This document shows positions 27,433 to 35,846 of a stretch of 64,000 nucleotides of DNA, piece by piece. The notes beneath the pieces are model-generated. The model worked only from the letters and a program-made list of their open reading frames with translations. It did not search any database and was not told the DNA's origin. Position 1 is the first letter of the stretch; each line of letters opens with the position of its first letter. The stretch spans positions 43,958 through 107,957 of the forward strand of contig JBDTPN010000007.1 of assembly GCA_039932715.1 (NCBI GenBank), written 5' to 3'. Source of the stretch: ZC4RG30 sp039932715. Lineage in GTDB: Bacteria; Pseudomonadota; Gammaproteobacteria; Steroidobacterales; Steroidobacteraceae. A program made the position numbers and the translations under genes.

Positions 27433-27876
27433 TTATTGGGGCTTTGCCGGCTCCGGCTTTGCAGGTTCCGGTTCGTGGATCTGTGTCACGCCGGTAAACA
27501 AGGCGCTGCCGTCGGCCAGCTTGATGGACCGTGCGTACGCGATAGTGGGGAAGTTTCTTGCGCGCGCGCCGTTGACCGTGACGTGGTCGCCGGGTTTGAG
27601 CGAATCGCGTTTCCATCCGCGGCGCATCAGTGTGTTGGGGCTGGGCAATTCAAAATTCCAGTTTTCGGTCTTGCCCTGGGCATTGACTACATCGACATAG
27701 AGCCTGGCATGCGGGCTCTTCCATTCCAGAACAGTGACCTTGCCCTCGACATCCACGTTCATCTTGAAGTCGAATTCCGACTGCGAGTGATGCGCCCACG
27801 CCTCCGGCGCTCGCGCCAGCGCCAGCGCCAGGGTAATGCCGGCAACAAACAGCAGGCGCGAAAACACAGTTGGCAT
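27433..27876 (-). CDS. DUF6152 family exported protein (stand-alone module)
   Basis: A 147-residue secreted protein: signal peptide MPTVFSRLLFVAGITLALAL to about AWAHH, then the DUF6152 pattern HHSQSEFDFKMNVDVEGKV, EWKSPHARLYVDV, SPNTLMRRGWKRDSLKPGDHV. It is a small beta-rich domain of unknown function. The C-terminus carries a short EPEPAKPEPAKPQ repeat, probably a flexible tail. A GTG at 27897 is possible, but ATG 27876 gives a clean signal peptide and has GAGG upstream. It follows the gene at 27894-28748, whose product resembles the second half of the protein at 62914-64000. Confidence 0.85.
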   Translation of the reverse strand: MPTVFSRLLFVAGITLALALARAPEAWAHHSQSEFDFKMNVDVEGKVTVLEWKSPHARLYVDVVNAQGKTENWNFELPSPNTLMRRGWKRDSLKPGDHVTVNGARARNFPTIAYARSIKLADGSALFTGVTQIHEPEPAKPEPAKPQ

Positions 27877-27893
27877 ATTGCGGTTACCTCGGC

Positions 27894-28748
27894 TCACTTG
27901 TAGAGCTTCACGTCCTGCTCATCGTCTAGGCAGATCTCCTCGAGCATCTGCGTGTCCACCTGTATGGCCATCTCCACGGTGACCGACCAGGGACGGGTGT
28001 AGGCCTTGGGATCATTCACCGCGATCTCCACCTGCATGACGCCGAAGTTGAGGCGCTTGAGGCGCTCGGTGACACGCGCTGATTCGGTCACGGGGCTACC
28101 CTGAATATCGAGCCACATGTCGTCGCGGATCCCATTGGTCTCGATCACCAGCGTGTCTGCGTCCCAGTGTCCAGTGGAGTAACCATTCCACGTCGGATTG
28201 GGGTTTTCCGGCAGCGGCCGGCCGTCGAGGTAAACCTCACGATAGGCAGCATTGAACTCGTGCAGCATCACCAGTTCACCGGGCGTCTGCACCAGTCTGA
28301 TGTACTGCGGCAGTGTCCAGGCGCGCGGGAAATTCGGCGGCTTGCAATAGGTATGCGGATCTTCCCTGCCGTGATTTGCGCGCCGCGCAACCATCTGCTG
28401 CTTTGACCATTCGGTGTAGGGCAGGCCGTCCTTGAGCTTGATGCCCAGGTTGATCTGTTCGCGCGCCATGCGTTCTTCCTGGATGCAGTCCTGCCCCTTG
28501 CAGGCATCCTTCGATGGCACATTGGCAAACCACATGCCGGACAAATCCGGCTTGCCGTCAGGCGTGCGCGGCGTCGCGGCCTTGAGATCCGGCGCACCGT
28601 CGCCAGTGCGCGGTATGCCGGGCGTGGGATAACCCAGCCATTGCGCCGGGGCCAGCAGGGGAGTTGCAGTCAGCATGACCAGTGCCAGCACGCACCAGGC
28701 GGTCCGCAAGGACTTTCGGTGGCAAAAAATGCAGCAGATGGTTGCCAT
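27894..28748 (-). CDS. Exported protein, family unnamed, homologous to C-terminal part of DUF6152 fusion proteins
   Basis: A 284-residue protein with a hydrophobic N-terminal segment (SLRTAWCVLALVMLTATPLLAPAQ), probably a signal peptide. It contains a Pro/Gly-rich PDGKPDLSGMWFANVP segment and a region GHWDADTLVIETNGIRDD. The latter aligns by eye with GHWEGNTLVVDTVGFAAG in the partial protein at the right edge of the window. Four Cys occur around DACKGQDC and TYCKPP. Function unknown. ATG 28748 was chosen because the longer frame overlaps the divergent BamE-like gene. It is 17 bases upstream of the DUF6152 gene, so the two are likely co-expressed. Confidence 0.8.
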   Translation of the reverse strand: MATICCIFCHRKSLRTAWCVLALVMLTATPLLAPAQWLGYPTPGIPRTGDGAPDLKAATPRTPDGKPDLSGMWFANVPSKDACKGQDCIQEERMAREQINLGIKLKDGLPYTEWSKQQMVARRANHGREDPHTYCKPPNFPRAWTLPQYIRLVQTPGELVMLHEFNAAYREVYLDGRPLPENPNPTWNGYSTGHWDADTLVIETNGIRDDMWLDIQGSPVTESARVTERLKRLNFGVMQVEIAVNDPKAYTRPWSVTVEMAIQVDTQMLEEICLDDEQDVKLYK

Positions 28749-28778
28749 GGTCGGTCGGGAGCATAGCAAAATAGGGCC

Positions 28779-29225
28779 ATGAATCGGCTCATCCTGCTGT
28801 TGCTCACCATGCCAATGGCCGCAGTCGCGGCGGACGACTTCAAGGTCGCGCAGCTTGAACAGGACGTTCGAGAGTTGCAGCGGCAGGTGCAGGCGCAGTC
28901 CCAGGAAATTGCACAGCTGCGAATGCAATTGAGCCGGCCCGCCGCTGCGCCAGGGGCAGCTGCCCCTGCGCTTCCTCGCGCGCCACCGGGTGTTGCGCCA
29001 CCGGGCGCCATCTGGGTCGATGCGTCAAAGTGGCAGCAGGTAAAACCGGGGATGAGTGAACTGGAAGTCGTCAGCCTGCTGGGGCCGCCGGTGTCGATGC
29101 GTGAAAAGGATGGAGAGCGGGTGCTGATGTACGCGATGGAAATCGGTGTGTCAGGATTCCTCAGCGGCAGCGTGACGCTGCATGATCGCGTGGTGTTGAG
29201 ATTGCAAAAGCCCGAGCTTCGCTAA
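28779..29225 (+). CDS. Small exported protein with coiled coil and SmpA/OmlA (BamE)-like domain
   Basis: A 148-residue protein: signal peptide (MNRLILLLLTMPMAAVAAD), then a heptad-rich helix (KVAQLEQDVRELQRQVQ through LRMQL), a Pro/Ala linker, and a BamE-like fold. The fold has WQQVKPGMSELEVVSLLGPP and a final strand run. The coiled coil is like the YbgF/CpoB or TolA-binding type, so it may bridge envelope proteins. No lipobox Cys is present, unlike BamE itself. Divergent from the unnamed exported protein gene across 30 bases; its stop overlaps the second DUF72 gene by 4 bases. Confidence 0.82.
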   Translation: MNRLILLLLTMPMAAVAADDFKVAQLEQDVRELQRQVQAQSQEIAQLRMQLSRPAAAPGAAAPALPRAPPGVAPPGAIWVDASKWQQVKPGMSELEVVSLLGPPVSMREKDGERVLMYAMEIGVSGFLSGSVTLHDRVVLRLQKPELR

Positions 29226-29977
29226 CGCGGCAGCGGGCCTGCGCCCAGCGCGACGCGCTCGATCAGCGCCAGCGCCGCGGCCGGATTGCGCTTCTTGCAG
29301 CCGCTGATGACGTAGAGAAATACTTCGCGGCCGTCCCCTGCCCACTTGCTGGCCCGAGCGGCCCAGGCATCCAGATCGCGACTGGAATATCCGTTTTTCA
29401 ATTTCGCAGTGGTGCCCATGATGCGCACGTACACGAAGGGTGCGGTGTCCTGTGTGATTTGCGGAAATCTTGAATCCCCGGCAACCACGATAGCGACGCC
29501 ATGGCGTCGCGCCAGCGCAGGAAATTCCGGCGTGTCGAAGCTGGGGTGGCGCACTTCGATGGCATGACGGATGGCGCGGCCTGCGATCTTCCTGGGCAAC
29601 AACGCCAAAAAGTCCGCCAGATCCCCGGCGTCGAATTTCTTCTCCGGCCCCAGCTGCCAGTTGATGGGCCCCAGCTTCTCCTGCAGCAACAGCACGCCAC
29701 TGGCGAAGAATCGCTCGATGGAATCGCCCGCCTCAGCCAGTACGCGTCGGTGGGTGGCAAACATAGGGCCTTTGACCGAAAACGTGAAGTCGTCGGGTGT
29801 CGCGGCATACCACTTCGTGAAACTGGCCGGTTTCTGCGAACCATAGAACGTGCTGTTGATTTCGATGGAAGTGAGCTTGCGGCTGGCGTATTCCAGCTCG
29901 CTTTTCTGCACCAGGCCCTTTGGATAAAACACACCGCGCCAGGGCTTGTAGTTCCAGCCACCTATGCCGATGCGGAT
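29222..29977 (-). CDS. DUF72 family protein (second paralogue), apparent ATC start
   Basis: About 251 residues; DUF72 pattern IGIGGWNYKPWRGVFYPKG, IEINSTFYGSQKP, FTFSVKGP. The first conventional start codon is a GTG at 29932, which sits inside the conserved N-terminus (the Val of RGVFYP). The frame is open upstream to a TGA at 30025-30023, with no ATG, GTG or TTG. ATC at 29977 gives the family N-terminus Ile-Arg-Ile-Gly-Ile-Gly-Gly-Trp, seven codons from the Trp. ATT 30013 and ATC 29995 are alternatives. No clear ribosome site is visible. Divergent from prfC. Confidence 0.82.
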   Translation of the reverse strand: MRIGIGGWNYKPWRGVFYPKGLVQKSELEYASRKLTSIEINSTFYGSQKPASFTKWYAATPDDFTFSVKGPMFATHRRVLAEAGDSIERFFASGVLLLQEKLGPINWQLGPEKKFDAGDLADFLALLPRKIAGRAIRHAIEVRHPSFDTPEFPALARRHGVAIVVAGDSRFPQITQDTAPFVYVRIMGTTAKLKNGYSSRDLDAWAARASKWAGDGREVFLYVISGCKKRNPAAALALIERVALGAGPLPR

Positions 29978-30068
29978 GTTGCCAGTGCGGGAGATTTTGG
30001 CTTTGCGGGGAATGGTTCGCGCTCACTGCATTCGGGTTATGATGGCTGTCACGTCGAGGGTAAGTTTG

Positions 30069-31658
30069 ATGTCCAGTTTCGGTTTTTCCGCGGATGCAGG
30101 CAAGAGAAGAACCTTCGCCATCATCTCGCACCCGGACGCCGGCAAAACCACCCTGACCGAAAAGCTGCTGCTGTTCGGTGGTGCTATACAGCTGGCGGGT
30201 ACGGTCAAGGGCCGCAAGGCCGCGCGGCACGCAACTTCCGACTGGATGCGCCTGGAACAGCAGCGCGGAATTTCCGTTACTTCATCGGTGATGCAGTTCC
30301 CCTTCGACGGTTGCATAGTCAACCTGCTGGACACACCCGGTCACGAGGATTTTTCGGAAGACACCTATCGAACATTGACCGCGGTGGATTCGGCGTTGAT
30401 GGTCATCGACTGCGCCAAGGGCGTGGAGGAGCGCACCATTCGCCTGATGGAAGTGTGCCGGCTGCGCGCCACGCCCATCATGACGTTCATCAACAAGCTG
30501 GACCGCGACGGGCGCGCGCCGCTGGATCTGCTGGATGAAATCGAGCGGGTGCTGGGCCTGGCCGTGGCGCCGGTGACCTGGCCCATTGGCATGGGTCGCG
30601 ACCTCAAGGGCACATACCACCTGTCGGAAGACAGGATTTACGTCTACGAGGCCGGTGAGCGTGGACGCGTGGGTGAAAACCGCGTCATCGAAGGCCTGCA
30701 CAGTGTTGAGGCGCGCGAATTCCTGGGTGAACGGGCGGCGGCATTCGACGAGGAAGTGGAGTTGGTGCGCGGTGCTGCCACCCGCTTCGATCCGGTGGCA
30801 TACCTGGCTGGCAAGCAGACGCCGGTGTTCTTCGGTTCGGCAATCAGCAATTTCGGCGTGGAGGAGTTGCTGCGCGCGTTCACGCGGCATGCACCGCCGC
30901 CGCTGCCACGCGTGGCGCGCCAGCGTGAAGTCACGCCCGACGAACTTAAACTCTCGGGATTCGTTTTCAAGATCCAGGCCAACATGGATCCGGGTCATCG
31001 CGATCGCATCGCGTTCCTGCGCGTGTGCTCGGGACGATACTCCCCGGGCATGCGCATGTATCACGTGCGCATGCAGAAGGAAGTGCGGGTTGCCGACGCA
31101 TTGACGTTCATGGCCGGCGATCGATCGGCGGCGGGCGAGGCTTTCGCCGGCGATATCATCGGGCTGCACAACCACGGGACCATCAACATCGGCGATACCT
31201 TCACTGAAGGTGAACGGCTGGTGTTCACTGGCATCCCCAATTTTGCTCCGGAAATGTTTCGTCGTGCGGTGCTCAAGGATCCGCTCAAGATGAAGGCCCT
31301 GGCCAAGGGGCTGGCGCAACTGTGCGAGGAGGGGGCGACCCAGTTGTTCCGCCCGGTGCGCAACAATGAGTTGATACTGGGCGCGGTGGGCCAGTTGCAG
31401 TTCGAGGTGGTGGCGTTTCGCCTGCAGGACGAATACAGCGTGCAGTGTGCATTTGAGCCCATCGGCGTGCATACCGCGCGCTGGGTCACCGGGGATGAGC
31501 GCAAGCTGGCGGAATTCCGCACCAAGGCGCACGACAACCTTGCTGTGGACCACTCCGGCGCGTTGGTCTACCTGGCGCCGTCGCGCGTCAACCTTGGGCT
31601 CACGCTGGAGCGATGGCCAGACCTGCGCTTCAGCGAAACGCGCGAAAGCCAGCAATGA
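30069..31658 (+). CDS. prfC: Peptide chain release factor 3
   Basis: A 529-residue translational GTPase that removes RF1/RF2 from the ribosome after termination. It has FAIISHPDAGKTTLTEKLLLF (G1), the RF3-specific SDWMRLEQQRGISVTSSVMQF, DTPGHEDFSEDTYRTL (G3), and FINKLDRDGRAP (G4). Start ATG 30069 has GAGGG upstream at a suitable distance; longer in-frame starts are not supported by family alignment. Its stop overlaps the MFS gene start (ATGA). Confidence 0.97.
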   Translation: MSSFGFSADAGKRRTFAIISHPDAGKTTLTEKLLLFGGAIQLAGTVKGRKAARHATSDWMRLEQQRGISVTSSVMQFPFDGCIVNLLDTPGHEDFSEDTYRTLTAVDSALMVIDCAKGVEERTIRLMEVCRLRATPIMTFINKLDRDGRAPLDLLDEIERVLGLAVAPVTWPIGMGRDLKGTYHLSEDRIYVYEAGERGRVGENRVIEGLHSVEAREFLGERAAAFDEEVELVRGAATRFDPVAYLAGKQTPVFFGSAISNFGVEELLRAFTRHAPPPLPRVARQREVTPDELKLSGFVFKIQANMDPGHRDRIAFLRVCSGRYSPGMRMYHVRMQKEVRVADALTFMAGDRSAAGEAFAGDIIGLHNHGTINIGDTFTEGERLVFTGIPNFAPEMFRRAVLKDPLKMKALAKGLAQLCEEGATQLFRPVRNNELILGAVGQLQFEVVAFRLQDEYSVQCAFEPIGVHTARWVTGDERKLAEFRTKAHDNLAVDHSGALVYLAPSRVNLGLTLERWPDLRFSETRESQQ

Positions 31659-32920
31659 TCGGCTGGCTCAAGTCGCGGCCCGCGGTTTCCTGGGCGCTGT
31701 ATGACTGGGGCAATTCGGCGTTTGCCACCACCGTCATGGCGGGATTCTTCCCGGCGTTCTTCCGCCAGTTCTGGAGCGCCGCAGAGGACGGCGCGCTGAC
31801 CACCTACCGGCTGGGAATGGCCAACGCCGCGGCCGGTTTTGTCATTGCCCTGCTGGCGCCGCTGCTGGGCGCCATCGCCGATCGCGGTGGCCAGCGCAAG
31901 CGCATGCTGCTGGCCTTCAGCCTGTTGGGCATTGCCACCACACTGGCCCTGTATTTCGTCGGCCAGGGACAGTGGCTGGCTGCGGCCACGCTGTTCGCAC
32001 TGGCAACCCTGGGATTCAACGGCGGCGTGGTGTTCTATGACGCGCTGCTGCTGGACGTGGCGCATCCGGCGCAACTGGACCGTGTTTCAGCATTGGGCTA
32101 TGCGCTGGGCTACCTCGGCGGTGGTTTGCTGTTTGCGCTCAACGTGCTGATGGTGGTGAAGCCGGCCCTGTTCGGATTGCACGATGCGGCCGAAGCGGTG
32201 CGCTGGTCATTCGTGACGGTATCCGTGTGGTGGCTGGTGTTCCTCCTGCCGCTGATGCTGTATGTGCGCGAATCCCCTGCCACGGGCGCGGCGCGAGACG
32301 TGAGCGCGTGGTCTGCGGGCTGGCGCGAACTGGCGGCCACGGCGCGACGACTGCGCGGATACAAGATGCTGCTGCAGTTCCTGCTGGCTTACTGGCTGTA
32401 CATCGACGGCGTCAACACCATCATCAAGATGGCCGTGGACTATGGCATGGCGCTGGGACTCAAGAGTTCCGACCTCATGGGCGCATTACTGCTGACGCAG
32501 TTCGTTGCCTTTCCTGCGGCCATAGTCTTTGGCCGGTTGGGGGAACGTTTCGGTGCGCGGCGCAGCCTGCTGTTGGGAGTGGCGGTATACGCGGGTGTCA
32601 CCGTGTGGGCGTTTTATCTGTCGTCTGCCCTCGAGTTTTATGCGATGGCAGTGGTCGTGGGGCTGGTGCAGGGCGGCGTGCAGAGCCTGTCGCGCTCGCT
32701 GTACGGAAAACTGGTACCGCCGGGGAAGTCCGGCGAATTCTTTGGTTTCTACAATATGGTCGGCAAATTCGGCACCGTGCTGGGCCCGGCGCTGATGGGC
32801 GTAATGGCGCTGCTTACCGGCAGCACGCGCGCATCTATCCTGTCGCTGTTGGTGCTGTTCGTGCTCGGCGGTGCGCTGTTGTATCGCGTGCGATCCGACG
32901 CAGCAGTACGCGCAGCCTGA
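31655..32920 (+). CDS. MFS transporter, UMF1 (Atg22-like) family
   Basis: A 421-residue membrane protein with about 12 hydrophobic helices. The N-terminus SWALYDWGNSAFATTVMAGFFPAFF is diagnostic of the UMF1 group of the major facilitator superfamily, with a GAIADRGGQRKR loop after helix 2. Eukaryotic Atg22 relatives export amino acids from vacuoles; bacterial substrates are unknown. The start overlaps the prfC stop by 4 bases. The last 86 bases are antisense to the end of tgpA; no terminator is visible. Confidence 0.92.
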   Translation: MIGWLKSRPAVSWALYDWGNSAFATTVMAGFFPAFFRQFWSAAEDGALTTYRLGMANAAAGFVIALLAPLLGAIADRGGQRKRMLLAFSLLGIATTLALYFVGQGQWLAAATLFALATLGFNGGVVFYDALLLDVAHPAQLDRVSALGYALGYLGGGLLFALNVLMVVKPALFGLHDAAEAVRWSFVTVSVWWLVFLLPLMLYVRESPATGAARDVSAWSAGWRELAATARRLRGYKMLLQFLLAYWLYIDGVNTIIKMAVDYGMALGLKSSDLMGALLLTQFVAFPAAIVFGRLGERFGARRSLLLGVAVYAGVTVWAFYLSSALEFYAMAVVVGLVQGGVQSLSRSLYGKLVPPGKSGEFFGFYNMVGKFGTVLGPALMGVMALLTGSTRASILSLLVLFVLGGALLYRVRSDAAVRAA

Positions 32921-34877
32921 CCACCTCCTGCGACTTCCCATCGCTCATTGGGTTGGCTGCGGCGCCATAGCGCAGCGCCAGGTACTGCTGCGTGAATTCG
33001 CCGATCTGCGCTGCGGCCTGCGGGAATTGGGATGCCGCGCGACGCGCGACGGTACGCGGTGGTTCATGTGGCGCGACATCCATTCCGCGTCGGCGCAGCA
33101 GCGATTGAAAGCGCATCCATGTCTTGCCAATATCATCTGCACGAGCGCCGCGCGCACCTCGAGTGGTCCACACTGCCACCAGCAGACCCCAAACCGTGGC
33201 CACAGCAGCCAGCAGTAATGCCATGCCTCGGTAATCGATACTTCCCAATCCCAACCTCTGCAACAGGTTCATCTGGCTGGCGAGATTGAAACGCACCACG
33301 CGTTCTTCCCACCAGTTGCCGGAGGCATCCCAGGCGGCGGCCAGTTGCCGAATCCAGGGCGTTCGCAGCAGCCGGCTGGCCGCACCCCGATCCGGCATGA
33401 GATCCATTAATCCCTGCTCCAGTCTTTGCGGGGCTATCACGGCAGTGGGGTCAATGCGCACCCACCCTTGGCCATCCAGCCACACCTCGGCCCAGGCATG
33501 GGCATCGGATTGGCGGATCAGGAAGTAGCCGCCAATGGCATTCCACTCTCCGCCAAGGTATCCGGTTACCACGCGTGCCGGAATGCCGGCGGCCCGCATC
33601 AACATCACGTAGGCAGATGCGAAGTGCCCACAGAATCCCAATCGGGTGTTGAAGATCAGGTCGTCAACGGAGTTATAGCCCAATCGCGGCGGGGTGAGTG
33701 TGTAGGCAAATCCGCCGGTACGAAACAGGTCCAGCACACGCGCGGTGTAATCGCGATCATTCATCGCCGCTGCCCGCATGGACAGCGCCAGTTCAACACT
33801 GCGCGGATTGCGATCTTTGGGCAGCTGTGTGTCGAGGCGCCGCCCCGTCATGGAGAGACGACCCGGGTTGCGCACCTCCAGGTTGGATCGGCCCTCGTAG
33901 GCGCGCAGGGAAGTCACCGGGCGCGCTGACATCACCTGTCCATCAAACGTCAGGAAGGTGAACTCGCCGGCCCCTTGGCTGGTAATCGCCTGGATTGTGT
34001 CCAGGCCAAAAAGCCAGTTGCGGCCATGCGGCTCCAGCATCACGCGGTAGCGTATTTCCGTGCCACGCGCTTCGCTGGCCGGCTTCGGAGCGATCTGGCC
34101 GCGGCTCCGACGCCACGTAAAGCCATCGAACTCATGCAGTACCGGGCCACGCCAGTAACGGGCTGACGCAGGTGGCGGCGTGCCTTCAAAACGCACGCGG
34201 AATGCAGGCGCGTCAGATGTGGACAATTCAGAGATGCTGCCTGGACTCATCTGGTCATCCAGGCCGGTTTGGGCCTGATCTCCTGTCGACCAGCTCCACA
34301 AAGGTCCTGGCAAGCGCGGCACCAGCAGGAAGCTTGCGCCTGCAAAGGGCAGGGCAATCAGCAGTGCCCCCCCCGCGGTGCAGAACGCCCGGCGGGCGGA
34401 CCGGGATGCGGGCGTGCCACCCAGCGCTGCAATCGCCGCGCAGGCGGACCATCCTGCCAGCAGATAAAGGGGCATTCGCGCCAGCGACTGGCGGTCGAGG
34501 CAGGCGGCAAGCAACAACACCAGCGACACGAAAGCCATGACCATGGCGTCGCGCCGCCTCCGTATTTCCAGCAGCTTGGCTGCGCCCATCACCAGGAGCA
34601 GGGCACTACCAGCACTAAGACCCTGCAGGCTGCGAAAAGATGCCAGCGTTGCAGCGAATAGGGTGGCGGCAATCAGCAGGCGCAATGGCGTACCCGGCAA
34701 ACGCAGTCGACCCAGCAGATGCAGAAGATGCCACGTCAGCGCGATGCCAGCGGCCGCGACACACCACACGGGAAGGCGATCCACGTGCAGCAGTACGCTG
34801 CATGCAAATGCAGCAAGCACCAGCAACATCGCCTGTCGGTCTGGCAAGGAGGCGACTGGTGCGCGCGCTGCTTTCAA
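32835..34877 (-). CDS. tgpA: TgpA-type membrane transglutaminase (DUF3488 and transglutaminase-like)
   Basis: A 680-residue membrane protein: about six hydrophobic helices in the first 180 residues (DUF3488), a periplasmic transglutaminase-like domain, and one late helix. The catalytic triad is visible as Cys in RLGFCGHFASAYVML, His in SDAHAWAEVW and Asp in VRIDPTA. The start is TTG at 34877, overlapping the DUF58 stop (TTGA); the frame is open upstream, but those residues overlap DUF58. Together with MoxR and DUF58 it forms the common moxR-DUF58-tgpA cluster. The 3' end overlaps the MFS gene by 86 bases. Named by resemblance to Pseudomonas TgpA. Confidence 0.9.
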   Translation of the reverse strand: MKAARAPVASLPDRQAMLLVLAAFACSVLLHVDRLPVWCVAAAGIALTWHLLHLLGRLRLPGTPLRLLIAATLFAATLASFRSLQGLSAGSALLLVMGAAKLLEIRRRRDAMVMAFVSLVLLLAACLDRQSLARMPLYLLAGWSACAAIAALGGTPASRSARRAFCTAGGALLIALPFAGASFLLVPRLPGPLWSWSTGDQAQTGLDDQMSPGSISELSTSDAPAFRVRFEGTPPPASARYWRGPVLHEFDGFTWRRSRGQIAPKPASEARGTEIRYRVMLEPHGRNWLFGLDTIQAITSQGAGEFTFLTFDGQVMSARPVTSLRAYEGRSNLEVRNPGRLSMTGRRLDTQLPKDRNPRSVELALSMRAAAMNDRDYTARVLDLFRTGGFAYTLTPPRLGYNSVDDLIFNTRLGFCGHFASAYVMLMRAAGIPARVVTGYLGGEWNAIGGYFLIRQSDAHAWAEVWLDGQGWVRIDPTAVIAPQRLEQGLMDLMPDRGAASRLLRTPWIRQLAAAWDASGNWWEERVVRFNLASQMNLLQRLGLGSIDYRGMALLLAAVATVWGLLVAVWTTRGARGARADDIGKTWMRFQSLLRRRGMDVAPHEPPRTVARRAASQFPQAAAQIGEFTQQYLALRYGAAANPMSDGKSQEVVRLRVLLRRIARDTTAHRRARTAPTATG

Positions 34878-35842
34878 TTGCCACCCGCATGGCCGGCCAC
34901 ATGGCCAAAGAGCGCCAGCCTGGCAAGACACTCCCGTTTATGCACGGCCCCCCTGCCCCTCAGCGGAGATGTCCCTGGCAGTGACATCGTCCATGTCTCA
35001 TTCTGCGCAGCCGCATCCACGACCCAGCGGCAAAGCTGTGAAAGCCTCGCCTCGATGTCGGGATCACTCAGTGCATCGAATGAAAAGTCGCGCGCTGCGG
35101 CCACATTGCCTTGGTATTCACGGACCAGCAGCGGGGCGCCGCGAGCGTAGGCTTTCCATGCCACCTGGCGCGGCGAGTCTCCTTCACGAAACGGACGCAG
35201 CCACGCCATTTCGTCCAGACCGGTTCCAGGCCGGGATCTTCCATTTGCGCCGGCCGGGACCTCTGGCACAAGCAGGCTGCCTTGCGGCGCGGGGTAAACC
35301 AGCGTGCCCACCTCCAGCTGCATCCATGCCCAGGTCCGGAAAAGGCCGAAGGGTGCGCTAGATTCCAGACGCAGTGGCGGCGCCCGCCACGGTCCGCGCG
35401 TAGCTGCGGGTAATTGCAACTCCAGTTGCAAAGTGCCCGCAACATCGCCGGCCAGCACCGCGACACCCTGGCTACGCGCCAGTCCGACCATCAGGTCGCT
35501 GGTTCGACTCCGCGCTTCAAATAGAAGGTGCAGCGATACGTCATTACCAGCAAAGGCAGGCTCGGCGGAACCACTTGTAATCCTGAGGCCCGAGAGCTGT
35601 CGCTGCGTCTGCAGCATGGCTACAAGTCCGAAGCCGGCCAGCCAGCAGCAAAGCAGCATGGCCAGTCCATTGCCATAGTTGATGCCGGCGATGAAAGTCA
35701 CCGCAAGAACTGCGCCGAATGCCCAGCCGGCGCGAGTGGGGAGGATGTAGACCCGACGCGAGGACAACACCAGGGGCGGCGTATCCTTGCCCTGCCGTCG
35801 CAACGCCCAGCTCAGCAGGCGATCGCGCCCAACTTCAGGCAC
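34874..35842 (-). CDS. DUF58 domain protein
   Basis: A 322-residue protein with two hydrophobic helices near the start (AGWAFGAVLAVTFIAGINY, LLCCWLAGFGLVAML) and a cytoplasmic or periplasmic DUF58 region. The latter shows SAPFGLFRTWAWMQL, the DUF58 signature GLDEMAWLRPFREGDSPRQVAWKAYAR, and a VWA-like tail. DUF58 proteins usually work with a MoxR ATPase; function otherwise unclear. The preferred start is GTG 35842 (MPEVGRDRLLSWALRR), 4 bases after the moxR stop. The longer open frame runs through moxR. Confidence 0.88.
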   Translation of the reverse strand: MPEVGRDRLLSWALRRQGKDTPPLVLSSRRVYILPTRAGWAFGAVLAVTFIAGINYGNGLAMLLCCWLAGFGLVAMLQTQRQLSGLRITSGSAEPAFAGNDVSLHLLFEARSRTSDLMVGLARSQGVAVLAGDVAGTLQLELQLPAATRGPWRAPPLRLESSAPFGLFRTWAWMQLEVGTLVYPAPQGSLLVPEVPAGANGRSRPGTGLDEMAWLRPFREGDSPRQVAWKAYARGAPLLVREYQGNVAAARDFSFDALSDPDIEARLSQLCRWVVDAAAQNETWTMSLPGTSPLRGRGAVHKRECLARLALFGHVAGHAGGN

Positions 35843-35846
35843 TTGC

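Noticed and set aside
30282..31655. A 457-codon open frame antisense to prfC
   Set aside because: Composition reflects the high GC of prfC, no domain is recognisable, and prfC is a clear gene.
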